Shown here in pieces: positions 1 to 15,604 of a stretch of DNA of 64,000 bases (positions are counted from its first letter, which is position 1; every line of letters starts with the position of its first letter). The stretch covers positions 1 through 64,000 of the forward strand of contig NW_027473728.1 of NCBI RefSeq assembly GCF_050947335.1, in the 5' to 3' direction. The notes under the pieces were generated by a model that was not told the origin of the DNA, did no database searches, and saw nothing but the letters and a program-made list of their open reading frames with translations. A program made the position numbers and the translations under genes. Source of the stretch: Megachile rotundata. Taxonomy: Eukaryota; Arthropoda; Insecta; Hymenoptera; Megachilidae.

Positions 1-3000
1 ATTACACAATCACACAATCACACAATCACACAATCACGGAATCATACAATCACACAAGCACACAATCACTCAATCACACAATCACACAACTACACAATCA
101 CACAATCACACAATCACACAATCACACACTCACACAATCACACAGTCACAATCACACAATCACAATCACACAATCACAATCACACAATCACAATCACACA
201 ATCACAATCACACAATCACAATCACACAATCACACAATCACACGATCACACGATCACACAATCACACGATCACACGATCACACGATCACACAATCACACA
301 ATCACGGAATCACAATCACGCAACCACAATCACGCATTCACAGATTCACGGTCACACTATCACGGTCACACCATCACGGTCACACAATCACGGCCACACA
401 ACCACGGTCACACAATCACGGTCACACAATCACGGTCACACAATCACGGTCGCTCAATCAAGGTCAGTCAATCACGGTCACTCAATCACGGACCCACAAT
501 CACGATCACACAATCACGGTCACACAATCACGGTCACACAACCACACAATCACACAATCACACAATTTCACAATCACACAATCACACAATCACACAATCA
601 CACAATCACACAGTCACAATCACACAATCACACAATCACACAATCACACAATCACACAATCACACAATCACACAATCACACAATCACACAATCACACAAT
701 CACACAATCACACAATCACACAACCACACAATCACACAATCACACAATCACACAATCACACACTCACACAATCACACAGTCACAATCACACAATCACAAT
801 CACACAACCACAATCACACAATCACAATCACACAATCACAATCACAATCACACAATCACACAATCACACAATCACACAATCACATAATCACACGATCACA
901 AAATCACACAATCACACAATCACACAATCACACAACCACACAATCACACAATCACACAATCGCACAATCAGACAATCACACACTCACACAATCAGACAGT
1001 CACAATCACACAGTCACAATCACACAGTCACAATCACACAGTCACAATCACACAATCACACAGTCACACAATCACACAGACACAATCACACAGTCACAAG
1101 CACGCAATCGCACAATCACGATCACACAATCGCGATCACACAATCACGATCGCACAACCACACAATCACACACTAACACGATCACACAATCACGATCACA
1201 CAATCACGGTCACACAGTCACGGTCACACAACCACACAATCACACAATCACACAATCACACAATCACTCAATCACACAATCACACAATCACACAATCACA
1301 CAATCACAATCACACAATCACAATTACACAATCACACAATCACACAATCACACAATCACGGAATCATACAATCACACAAGCACACAATCACTCAATCACA
1401 CAATCACACAACTACACAATCACACAATCACACAATCACACAATCACACACTCACACAATCACACAGTCACAATCACACAATCACAATCACACAATCACA
1501 ATCACACAATCACAATCACACAATCACAATCACACCATCACAATCACACAATCACACAATCACACGATCACACGATCACACAATCACACGATCACACGAT
1601 CACACGATCACACAATCACACAATCACGGAATCACAATCACGAAACCACAATCACGCATTCACAGATTCACGGTCACACTATCACGGTCACACCATCACG
1701 GTCACACAATCACGGCCACACAACCACGGTCACACAATCACGGTCACACAATCACGGTCACACAATCACGGTCGCTCAATCAAGGTCAGTCAATCACGGT
1801 CACTCAATCACGGACCCACAATCACGATCACACAATCACGGTCACACAATCACGGTCACACAACCACACAATCACACAATCACACAATCACACAATCACA
1901 CAATCACACAATCACACAATCACACAATCACACAATCACACAATCACACAATCACACAATCACACAATCATAATCGCACAATCACACAATCACACAATCA
2001 CACCATCACCTAATCACACCATCACACAATCTCACAACCACAAGATCACACAAGCACACAATCACTAAATCACACAATCACACACTCACACAATCACACA
2101 GTCACAATCACACAATCACAATCACACAATCACAATCACACAATCACAGTCACACAATCACAATCACACAACCACAATCACACAATCACAATCACACAAT
2201 CACAATCGCACAATCACAATTACACAATCACACAATCACACAATCACACAATCACACAATCACACAATCACACAATCACACAATCACACAATCACACAAT
2301 CACACAATCACACAATCACACAATCACACAATCACACAATAACACAATCACACAATCACACAATCACCTAATCACACCATCACACAATCACACAATCACA
2401 CAATCACACAATCACGCAATCACAATCACGCAATCGCAATCACGCAATCGCAATCACGCAATCACACATTCACGGTCACACTAACACGATCACACAATCA
2501 CGATCACACAATCACGGTCACACACTCACGGTCACACAATCACAATCACACAATCACAATCACACAATCACAGTCACACAATCACAATCACACAACCACA
2601 ATCACACAATCACACAATCACACAATCACACAATCACACAATCACACAATCACACAATCACACAATCACACAATCACACAATCACACAATCACACAATCA
2701 CACAATCACACAATCACACAATCACCTAATCACACCATCACACAATCACACAATCACACAATCACACAATCACACAATCACACAATCACAATCACACAAT
2801 CACAGTCACACAATCACAATCACACAACCACAATCACACAATCACAATCACACAATCACAATCGCACAATCACAATTACACAATCACACAATCACACAAT
2901 CACACAATCACACAATCACACAATCACACAATCACACAATCACACAATCACACAATCACACAATCACACAATCACACAATCACACAATCACGCAATCACA

Positions 3001-3100
3001 ATCACGCAATCGCAATCACGCAATCGCAATCACGCAATCACACATTCACGGTCACACTAACACGATCACACAATCACGATCACACAATCACGGTCACACA
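1..3100 (+). repeat. Left-edge mixed-cassette modules with a 1,322-bp tandem step
   Basis: The first roughly 560 bp recur from 1323 with an offset of 1,322 bp. Both copies carry the AATCACGGAATCATAC start, the clustered ACACGATC run, the CGCTCAATCAAGGTCAGTC landmark (near 451 and 1773) and the CACGGACCCAC landmark. From about 770 to 3100 the order of landmarks matches the B module beginning near 9.8 kb, at an offset of about 9.0-9.3 kb: AGTCACAAGCACGCAATC, the ACGGTC clusters, ATAATCGCAC, ACCTAATC and ACTAAATC. This is therefore a further, diverged B-family copy. No gene is seen. Confidence 0.8.
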
Positions 3101-3249
3101 CTCACGGTCACACAACCACACAATCACACAATCACACAATCACACAATCACACAATCACACAATCACACAATCACACAATCACACAATCACACAATCACA
3201 CAATCACACAATCACACAATCACAATCACACAATCACACAAGCACACAA

Positions 3250-3670
3250 TCACACAACCTCACAATCGCACAATCACACAATCACACAATCACAATCGCA
3301 CAATTACAATTACACAATCACACAATCGCACAATCACACAATCACACAATCACACAATCACACAATCACACAATCACACAATCACACAATCACACAATCA
3401 CACAATCACACAATCACACAATCACACAATCACACAATCACACAATCACAATCACACAATCACAATCACACAATCACAATCACACAAACACAATCACACA
3501 ATCACAATCACACAATCACAATCACACAATCACAATCACACAATCACAACCACACAATCACAATCGCACAATCACAATCGCACAATCACAATCGCACAAT
3601 CACAATCGCACAATCACAATCGCACAATCACAATCGCACAATAACAATCGCACAATCACAATCGCACAAT
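3250..3670 (+). repeat. Entry segment of 14-mer array 1, with a run of GCACAATC-type variants
   Basis: An AACCTCACAATCGCAC landmark and 8-mer runs are followed by 14-mers in which the 8-mer is GCACAATC (ACAATCGC in the other register), eight in a row, interrupted by one ACAATAAC variant near 3641. The same ACAATAAC marker opens the arrays at 7371 and 22907, where only four GC variants precede it. Copy number of the variant block therefore differs between related modules. Confidence 0.85.
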
Positions 3671-4588
3671 CACAATCACACAATCACAATCACACAATCA
3701 CAATCACACAATCACAATCACACAATCACAATCACACAATCACAATCACACAATCACAATCACACAATCACAATCACACAATCACAATCACACAATCACA
3801 ATCACACAATCACAATCACACAATCACAATCACACAATCACAATCACACAATCACAATCACACAATCACAATCACACAATCACAATCACACAATCACAAT
3901 CACACAATCACAATCACACAATCACAATCACACAATCACAATCACACAATCACAATCACACAATCACAATCACACAATCACAATCACACAATCACAATCA
4001 CACAATCACAATCACACAATCACAATCACACAATCACAATCACACAATCACAATCACACAATCACAATCACACAATCACAATCACACAATCACAATCACA
4101 CAATCACAATCACACAATCACAATCACACAATCACAATCACACAATCACAATCACACAATCACAATCACACAATCACAATCACACAATCACAATCACACA
4201 ATCACAATCACACAATCACAATCACACAATCACAATCACACAATCACAATCACACAATCACAATCACACAATCACAATCACACAATCACAATCACACAAT
4301 CACAATCACACAATCACAATCACACAATCACAATCACACAATCACAATCACACAATCACAATCACACAATCACAATCACACAATCACAATCACACAATCA
4401 CAATCACACAATCACAATCACACAATCACAATCACACAATCACAATCACACAATCACAATCACAATCACACAATCACAATCACACAATCACAATCACACA
4501 ATCACAATCACACAATCACAATCACACAATCACAATCACACAATCACAATCACACAATCACAATCACACAATCACAATCACACAATCA
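3671..4588 (+). repeat. 14-mer array 1 (ACACAATCACAATC)n
   Basis: About 65 nearly perfect copies of the 14-mer. One extra 6-mer near 4450 shifts the phase once. The array ends at an ACAATCCC / ACAGTCCC boundary marker near 4591. The low divergence within the array contrasts with the variant-rich mixed blocks around it and suggests recent local expansion. Confidence 0.95.
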
Positions 4589-5040
4589 CACAATCCCACA
4601 ATCACACAGTCCCACAATCACACAATCACACAATCACACAATCACACAATCACACAATCACACAATCACACAATCACACAATCACACAATCACACAATCA
4701 CACAATCACACAATCACACTCTCACACAATCACACAGTCACAATCACACAATCACAATCACACAACCACAATCACACAATCACAATCACACAATCACAAT
4801 CACACAATCACAATCACAATCACACAATCACACAATCACACAATCACACAATCACATAATCACACGATCACAAAATCACACAATCACACAATCACATAAT
4901 CACACAACCACACAATCACACAATCACACAATCGCACAATCAGACAATCACACACTCACACAATCACACAGTCACAATCACACAGTCACAATCACACAAT
5001 CACACAGTCACAAGCACGCAATCGCACAATCACGATCACA
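4589..5040 (+). repeat. Mixed-cassette tail of array 1
   Basis: The tail begins with ACAATCCC then ACAGTCCC, passes through 8-mer runs, an ACTCTCAC variant, the ACATAATC-ACACGATC-ACAAAATC trio, and ends at AAGCACGCAATCGC. The same ordered tail follows the arrays ending near 5.73, 8.80, 21.28 and 24.41 kb, so it is part of a repeated array-plus-tail unit. No gene. Confidence 0.85.
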
Positions 5041-5734
5041 CAATCACAATCACACAATCACAATCACACAATCACAATCACACAATCACAATCACACAAT
5101 CACAATCACACAATCACAATCACACAATCACAATCACACAATCACAATCACACAATCACAATCACACAATCACAATCACACAATCACAATCACACAATCA
5201 CAATCACACAATCACAATCACACAATCACAATCACACAATCACAATCACACAATCACAATCACACAATCACAATCACACAATCACAATCACACAATCACA
5301 ATCACACAATCACAATCACACAATCACAATCACACAATCACAATCACACAATCACAATCACACAATCACAATCACACAATCACAATCACACAATCACAAT
5401 CACACAATCACAATCACACAATCACAATCACACAATCACAATCACACAATCACAATCACACAATCACAATCACACAATCACAATCACACAATCACAATCA
5501 CACAATCACAATCACACAATCACAATCACACAATCACAATCACACAATCACAATCACACAATCACAATCACACAATCACAATCACACAATCACAATCACA
5601 CAATCACAATCACACAATCACAATCACACAATCACAATCACACAATCACAATCACACAATCACAATCACACAATCACAATCACACAATCACAATCACACA
5701 ATCACAATCACACAATCACAATCACACAATCACA
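5041..5734 (+). repeat. 14-mer array 2
   Basis: About 49 clean copies of ACACAATCACAATC. The array starts inside the ACGATC-bearing end of the preceding tail and ends at the ACAATCCC / ACAGTCCC boundary. The related array near 21.2 kb has only about eight copies before the same boundary. Confidence 0.95.
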
Positions 5735-7371
5735 CAATCCCACAATCACACAGTCCCACAATCACACAATCACACAATCACACAATCACACAATCACACA
5801 ATCACACAATCACACAATCACACAATCACACAATCACACAATCACACAATCACACAATCACACAATCACACTCTCACACAATCACACAGTCACAATCACA
5901 CAATCACAATCACACAACCACAATCACACAATCACAATCACACAATCACAATCACACAATCACAATCACAATCACACAATCACACAATCACACAATCACA
6001 CAATCACATAATCACACGATCACAAAATCACACAATCACACAATCACATAATCACACAACCACACAATCACACAATCACACAATCGCACAATCAGACAAT
6101 CACACACTCACACAATCAGACAGTCACAATCACACAGTCACAATCACACAATCACACAGTCACAAGCACGCAATCGCACAATCACGATCACACAATCACT
6201 ATCACACAATCACGATCAGACAATCACGAACACACAATCACGATCGCACAACCACACAATCACACAATCACACGATCACACAATCACACAATCTCACAAC
6301 CACACAATCACACAAGCACACAATCACTCAATCACACAATCACACACTCACACAATCACACAGTCACAATCACACAATCACAATCACAAAATCACAATCA
6401 CACAATCACAATCACACAATCACAATCACACAATCACAATCGCACAATCACAATTACACCATAACACAATCACACAATCACACAATCACACAATCTCACA
6501 ATTACACAATCACACAATCACACAATCACAATCGCACAATCTCAATTACACAATCACACAATCACTCAATCACACAATCACACACTCACACAATCACACA
6601 GTCACAATCACACAATCACACAATCACACAATCACACAATCACACAATCACACAATCACACAATCACACAATCACACAATCACACAACCACACAATCACA
6701 CAATCACACAATCACACAATCACACAATCACACACTCACACAATCACAATCACGCAATCGCAATCACGCAATCGCAATCACGCAATCACACATTCACGGT
6801 CACACTAACACGATCACACAATCACGATCACACAATCACGGTCACACACTCACGGTCACACAACCACACAATCACACAATCACACAATCACACAATCACA
6901 CAATCACACAATCACACAATCACACAATCACACAATCACACAATCACACAATCACAATCACACAATCACACAAGCACACAATCACACAACCTCACAATCG
7001 CACAATCACACAATCACACAATCACAATCGCACAATTACAATTACACAATCACACAATCACACAATCACACAGTCACACAATCACACAATCACACAATCA
7101 CACAATCACACAATCACACAATCACACAATCACACAATCACACAATCACACAATCACACAATCACAATCACACAATCACAATCACACAATCACAATCACA
7201 CAAACACAATCACACAATCACAATCACACAATCACAATCACACAATCACAATCACACAATCACAACCACACAATCACAACCACACAATCACAATCACACA
7301 ATCACAATCACACAATCACAATCGCACAATCACAATCGCACAATCACAATCGCACAATCACAATCGCACAA
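5735..7371 (+). repeat. Module A, first part: mixed cassettes leading to array 3
   Basis: Contains the standard tail, then ACTATC / CGATCAGAC / CGAACAC variants (about 6200-6240), ACACCATAAC, a CpG-bearing block of ACGCAATC and ACGGTC cassettes (about 6750-6860), AACCTCACAATCGC near 6988, and four GC-variant 14-mers ending at ACAATAAC (7371). The same order recurs from 21.29 to 22.91 kb at an offset near 15.55 kb. No gene. Confidence 0.88.
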
Positions 7372-8798
7372 TAACAATCACACAATCACAATCACACAAT
7401 CACAATCACACAATCACAATCACACAATCACAATCACACAATCACAATCACACAATCACAATCACACAATCACAATCACACAATCACAATCACACAATCA
7501 CAATCACACAATCACAATCACACAATCACAATCACACAATCACAATCACACAATCACAATCACACAATCACAATCACACAATCACAATCACACAATCACA
7601 ATCACACAATCACAATCACACAATCACAATCACACAATCACAATCACACAATCACAATCACACAATCACAATCACACAATCACAATCACACAATCACAAT
7701 CACACAATCACAATCACACAATCACAATCACACAATCACAATCACACAATCACAATCACACAATCACAATCACACAATCACAATCACACAATCACAATCA
7801 CACAATCACAATCACACAATCACAATCACACAATCACAATCACACAATCACAATCACACAATCACAATCACACAATCACAATCACACAATCACAATCACA
7901 CAATCACAATCACACAATCACAATCACACAATCACAATCACACAATCACAATCACACAATCACAATCACACAATCACAATCACACAATCACAATCACACA
8001 ATCACAATCACACAATCACAATCACACAATCACAATCACACAATCACAATCACACAATCACAATCACACAATCACAATCACACAATCACAATCACACAAT
8101 CACAATCACACAATCACAATCACACAATCACAATCACACAATCACAATCACACAATCACAATCACACAATCACAATCACACAATCACAATCACACAATCA
8201 CAATCACACAATCACAATCACACAATCACAATCACACAATCACAATCACACAATCACAATCACACAATCACAATCACACAATCACAATCACACAATCACA
8301 ATCACACAATCACAATCACACAATCACAATCACACAATCACAATCACACAATCACAATCACACAATCACAATCACACAATCACAATCACACAATCACAAT
8401 CACACAATCACAATCACACAATCACAATCACACAATCACAATCACACAATCACAATCACACAATCACAATCACACAATCACAATCACACAATCACAATCA
8501 CACAATCACAATCACACAATCACAATCACACAATCACAATCACACAATCACAATCACACAATCACAATCACACAATCACAATCACACAATCACAGTCACA
8601 CAATCACAATCACACAATCACAATCACACAATCACAGTCACACAATCACAATCACACAATCACAATCACACAATCACAATCACACAATCACAATCACACA
8701 ATCACAATCACACAATCACAATCACACAATCACAATCACACAATCACAATCACACAATCACAATCACACAATCACAATCACACAATCACAATCACACA
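7372..8798 (+). repeat. 14-mer array 3
   Basis: About 100 near-identical copies, bounded by ACAATAAC on the left and ACAATCCC / ACAGTCCC on the right. Two ACAGTC variants at 8593 and 8635 are 42 bp (three units) apart. The same pair occurs at 24227 and 24269 in the array near 23-24 kb, which shows the two arrays are copies of one another. Marker to marker, this array is 70 bp (five units) shorter than its partner. Confidence 0.95.
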
Positions 8799-10055
8799 AT
8801 CACACAATCCCACAATCACACAGTCCCACAATCACACAATCACACAATCACACAATCACACAATCACACAATCACACAATCACACAATCACACAATCACA
8901 CAATCACACAATCACACTCTCACACAATCACACAGTCACAATCACACAATCACAATCACACAACCACAATCACACAATCACAATCACACAATCACAATCA
9001 CAATCACACAATCACACAATCACACAATCACACAATCACATAATCACACGATCACAAAATCACACAATCACACAATCACATAATCACACAACCACACAAT
9101 CACACAATCACACAATCGCACAATCAGACAATCACACACTCACACAATCACACAGTCACAATCACACAGTCACAATCACACAATCACACAGTCACAAGCA
9201 CGCAATCGCACAATCACGATCACACAATCACTATCACACAATCACGATCAGACAATCACGAACACACAATCACGATCGCACAACCACACAATCACACAAT
9301 CACACGATCACACAATCACACAATCTCACAACCACACAATCACACAAGCACACAATCACTCAATCACACAATCACACACTCACACAATCACACAGTCACA
9401 ATCACACAATCACAATCACAAAATCACAATCACACAATCACAATCACACAATCACAATCACACAATCACAATCGCACAATCACAATTACACCATAACACA
9501 ATCACACAATCACACAATCACACAATCTCACAATTACACAATCACACAATCACACAATCACAATCGCACAATCTCAATTACACAATCACACAATCACTCA
9601 ATCACACAATCACACACTCACACAATCACACAGTCACAATCACACAATCACACAATCACACAATCACACAATCACACAATCACACAATCACACAATCACA
9701 CAATCACACAATCACACAATCACACAATCACACAACCACACAATCACACAATCACACAATCACACAATCACACAATCACACAATCACACACTCACACAAT
9801 CACACAGTCACAATCACACAATCACAATCACACAACCACAATCACACAATCACAATCACACAATCACAATCACATTCACACAATCACACAATCACACAAT
9901 CACACAATCACATAATCACACGATCACAAAATCACACTATCACACAATCACACAATCACACAACCACACAATCACACAATCACACAATCGCACAATCAGA
10001 CAATCACACACTCACACAATCAGACAGTCACAATCACACAGTCACAATCACACAG
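8799..10055 (+). repeat. Module A, second part: array tail and mixed cassettes
   Basis: Contains the standard tail, the ACTATC / CGATCAGAC / CGAACAC set near 9230-9270, ACACCATAAC near 9490, and a second ACATAATC-ACACGATC-ACAAAATC trio near 9910, leading into AGTCACAAGCACGC. It matches 24.42-25.66 kb in order. No gene. Confidence 0.85.
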
Positions 10056-13000
10056 TCACAATCACACAATCACACAGTCACACAATCACACAGTCACAAG
10101 CACGCAATCGCACAATCACGATCACACAATCACGATCACACAATCACGATCGCACAACCACACAATCACACACAATCACGATCACACAATCACGATCGCA
10201 CAACCACACAATCACACACTAACACGATCACACAATCACGATCACACAATCACGGTCACACAGTCACGGTCACACAACCACACAATCACACAATCACACA
10301 ATCACACAATCACACAATCACAATCACACAATCACAATTACACAATCACACAATCACACAATCACACAATCACGGAATCATACAATCACACAAGCACACA
10401 ATCACTCAATCACACAATCACACAACTACACAATCACACAATCACACAATCACACAATCACACACTCACACAATCACACAGTCACAATCACACAATCACA
10501 ATCACACAATCACAATCACACAATCACAATCACACAATCACAATCACACAATCACAATCACACAATCACACAATCACACGATCACACGATCACACAATCA
10601 CACGATCACACGATCACACGATCACACAATCACACAATCACGGAATCACAATCACGCAACCACAATCACGCATTCACAGATTCACGGTCACACTATCACG
10701 GTCACACCATCACGGTCACACAATCACGGCCACACAACCACGGTCACACAATCACGGTCACACAATCACTGTCACACAATCACGGTCGCTCAATCAAGGT
10801 CAGTCAATCATGGTCACTCAATCACGGACCCACAATCACGATCACACAATCACGGTCACACAATCACGGTCACACAACCACACAATCACACAATCCCACA
10901 ATCACACAATCACACAATCACACAATCACACAATCACACAATCACACAATCACACAATCACACAATCACACAATCACACAATCACACAATCACACAATCA
11001 CTCAACCACACAATCACACAATCACACAATCACACAATCACACAATCACACAATCACACAATCACACAACCACACAATCACACAATGACACAATCACACA
11101 ATCACACACACACACAATCACACAGTCACAATCACACAATCACAATCACACAATCACAATCACACAATCACAATCACAATCACAATCACAATCACACAAG
11201 CACACAAACACACAATCTCACAAATCACACAATCACACAATCACACAATCACACAATCACACAATCACACAATCATAATCGCACAATCACACAATCACAC
11301 AATCACACCATCACCTAATTACACCATCACACAATCTCACAACCACAAGATCACACAAGCACACAATCACTAAATCACACAATCACACACTCACACAATC
11401 ACACAGTCACAATCACACAATCACAATCACACAATCACAATCACACAATCACAGTCACACAATCACAATCACACAACCACAATCACACAATCACAATCAC
11501 ACAATCACAATCGCACAATCACAATTACACAATCACACAATCACACAATCACACAATTACACAATCACACAATCACACAATCACACAATCACACAATCAC
11601 ACAATCACACAATCACACAATCACACAATAACACAATCACACAATCACACAATCACACAATCACCTAATCACACCATCACACAATCACACAATCACACAA
11701 TCACACAATCACGCAATCACAATCACGCAATCGCAATCACGCAATCACACATTCACGGTCACACTAACACGATCACACAATCACGATCACACAATCACGG
11801 TCACACACTCACGGTCACACAATCACAATCACACAATCACAATCACACAATCACAGTCACACAATCACAATCACACAACCACAATCACACAATCACACAA
11901 TCACAATCGCACAATCACAATTACACAATCACACAATCACACAATCACACAATCACACAATCACACAATCACACAATCACACAATCACACAATCACACAA
12001 TCACACAATCACACATCACACAATCACACAATCACCTAATCACACCATCACACAATCACACAATCACACAATCACACAATCACACAATCACACAATCACA
12101 ATCACACAATCACAGTCACACAATCACAATCACACAACCACAATCACACAATCACAATCACACAATCACAATCGCACAATCACAATTACACAATCACACA
12201 ATCACACAATCACACAATCACACAATCACACAATCACACAATCACACAATCACACAATCACACAATCACACAATCACTCAATCACACAATCACACACTCA
12301 CACAATCACACAGTCACAATCACACAATCACACAATCACACAATCACACAATCACACAATCACACAATCACACAATCACACAATCACACAACCACACAAT
12401 CACACAATCACACAATCGCACAATCAGACAATCACACACTCACACAATCACACAGTCACAATCACACAGTCACAATCACACAGTCACAATCACACAGTCA
12501 CAATCACACAATCACACAGTCACACAATCACACAGTCACAAGCACGCAATCGCACAATCACGATCACACAATCACGACCACACAATCACGATCAGACAAT
12601 CACGATCACACAATCACGATCGCACAACCACACAATCACACAATCACACAATCACACAATCACACAATCACACAATCACACAGCCCCACAATCACACAAT
12701 CACACAATCGCACAATCAGACAATCACACACTCACACAATCACACAGTCACAATCACACAATCACACAGTCACACAATCACACAGTCACAAGCACGCAAT
12801 CGCACAATCACGATCACACAATGACGATCACACAATCACGATCAGACAATCACGATCACACAATCACGATCGCACAACCACACAATCACACAATCACACA
12901 ATCACACAATCACACAATCACACAATCACACAATCACACAATCACAATTACACAATCACACAATCACACAATCACACAATCGCACAATCACACAATCACA

Positions 13001-15604
13001 CAATCACACTAGTATACAATCACGCAATCACACAAATATAGAATCACACAAGCACACAATCACACAATCACTCAATCACACAATCACACAATCACACACT
13101 CACACAATCACACAATTTCACAATCACACAATCACACAATCACACAATCACACAATCACACAATCACACAATCACCTAATCACACCATCACACAATCACA
13201 CAATCACACAATCACGCAATCACAATCACACAATCGCAATCACGCAATCACAATCACGCAATCACACATTCACGGTCACACTAACACGATCACACAATCA
13301 CGATCACACAATCACGGTCACACAGTCACGGTCACACAACCACACAATCACACAATCACACAATCACACAATCACTCAATCACACAATCACACAATCACA
13401 CAATCACACAATCACAATTACACAATCACACAATCACACAATCACACAATCACGGAATCATACAATCACACAAGCACACAATCACTCAATCACACAATCA
13501 CACAACTACACAATCACACATTCACACAATCACACAATCACACACTCACACAATCACACAGTCACAATCACACAATCACAATCACACAATCACAATCACA
13601 CAATCACAATCACACAATCACACAATCACACGATCACACAATCACACGATCACACGATCACACGATCACACAATCACACAATCACGGAATCACAATCACG
13701 CAACCACAATCACGCATTCACAGATTCACGGTCACACTATCACGGTCACACCATCACGGTCACACAATCACGGTCACTCAATCAAGGTCAGTCAATCACG
13801 GTCACTCAATCACGGACCCACAATCACGATCACACAATCACGGTCACACAATCACGGTCACACAACCACACAATCACACAATCACACAATCACACAATCA
13901 CACAATCACACAATCACACAATCACACAATCACACAACCACACAATCACACATTGACACAATCACACAATCACACACACACACAATCACACAGTCACAAT
14001 CACACAATCACAATCACAACCACAATCACAATCACAATCACAATCACAATCACAATCACACAAGCACACAAACACACAATCTCACAAATCACACAATCAC
14101 ACAATCACACAATCACACAATCACACAATCACACAATCATAATCGCACAATCACAATTACACAATCACACAATCACACAATCACACAATCACCTAATCAC
14201 ACCATCACACAATCTCACAACCACACAATCACACAAGCACACAATCAGTAAATCACACAATCACACACTCACACAATCACAGTCACACAATCACAATCAC
14301 ACAACCACAATCACACAATCACAATCACACAATCACAATCGCACAATCACAATTACACAATCACACAATCACACAATCACACAATCACACAATCACACAA
14401 TCACACAATCACACAATCACACAATCACACAATCACACAATCACACAATCACACAATCACACAATCACACAATCACACAATCACACAACCACACAATCAC
14501 ACAATCACACAATCGCACAATCAGACAATCACACACTCACACAATCACACAGTCACAATCACACAGTCACAATCACACAGTCAAAATCACACAATCACAC
14601 AGTCACACAATCACACAGTCACAAGCACGCAATCGCACAATCACGATCACACAATCACGACCACACAATCACGATCAGACAATCACGATCACACAATCAC
14701 GATCGCACAACCACACAATCACACAATCACACAATCACACAATCACACAATCACACAATCACACAGCCCCACAATCACACAATCACACAATCGCACAATC
14801 AGACAATCACACACTCACACAATCACACAGTCACAATCACACAATCACACAGTCACACAATCACACAGTCACAAGCACGCAATCGCACAATCACGATCAC
14901 ACAATGACGATCACACAATCACGATCAGACAATCACGATCACACAATCACGATCGCACAACCACACAATCACACAATCACACAATCACACAATCACAATT
15001 ACACAATCACACAATCACACAATCACACAATCGCACAATCACACAATCACACAATCACACTAGTATACAATCACGCAATCACACAAATATAGAATCACAC
15101 AAGCACACAATCACACAATCACTCAATCACACAATCACACAATCACACACTCACACAATCACACAATTTCACAATCACACAATCACACAATCACACAATC
15201 ACACAATCACACAATCACACAATCACCTAATCACACCATCACACAATCACACAATCACACAATCACGCAATCACAATCACACAATCGCAATCACGCAATC
15301 ACAGTCACGCAATCACACATTCACGGTCACACTAACACGATCACACAATCACGATCACACAATCACGGTCACACAGTCACCGTCACACAACCACACAATC
15401 ACACAATCACACAATCACACAATCACTCAATCACACAATCACACAATCACACAATCACACAATCACAATTACACAATCACACAATCACACAATCACACAA
15501 TCACGGAATCATACAATCACACAAGCACACAATCACTCAATCACACAATCACACAACTACACAATCACACAATCACACAATCACACACTCACACAATCAC
15601 ACAG
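10056..15604 (+). repeat. Module B, copy 1 (about 5.55 kb)
   Basis: Boundaries are good to about 100 bp. Landmarks in order are: ATCACACACAATCACG near 10163, CGCTCAATCAAGG at 10787, an (AC)n expansion near 11107, CTCACAAATC near 11219, the 7-mer phase break ACACATC at 12011, ATGACGATC at 12821, TAGTATAC at 13010 with AAATATAG after it, and a second set (ATGACGATC 14905, TAGTATAC 15061). Most recur exactly 5,549 bp downstream. The module therefore contains an internal duplication of roughly 2.05-2.08 kb step. Open frames here are satellite translation and not genes. Confidence 0.88.
13009..13045 (+). repeat. AT-rich landmark TAGTATAC...AAATATAG in module B
   Basis: A rare departure from the cassettes: CTAGTATAC, then ACGCAATC, then ACAAATATAGAATC. 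It is repeated near 15061, 18559, 20626, 28592 and 30643, and as AAGTATAC near 46132. It provides TAG and TA-rich steps absent from the base satellite and serves as a reliable alignment anchor. No function is inferred. Confidence 0.9.

Noticed and set aside
11107..11125. Separate (AC)n microsatellite
   Set aside because: It is only about seven AC steps and is carried in the same position by every copy of the module (also near 13971, 16650, 19530, 26715, 29577, 55530), so it is a satellite variant.
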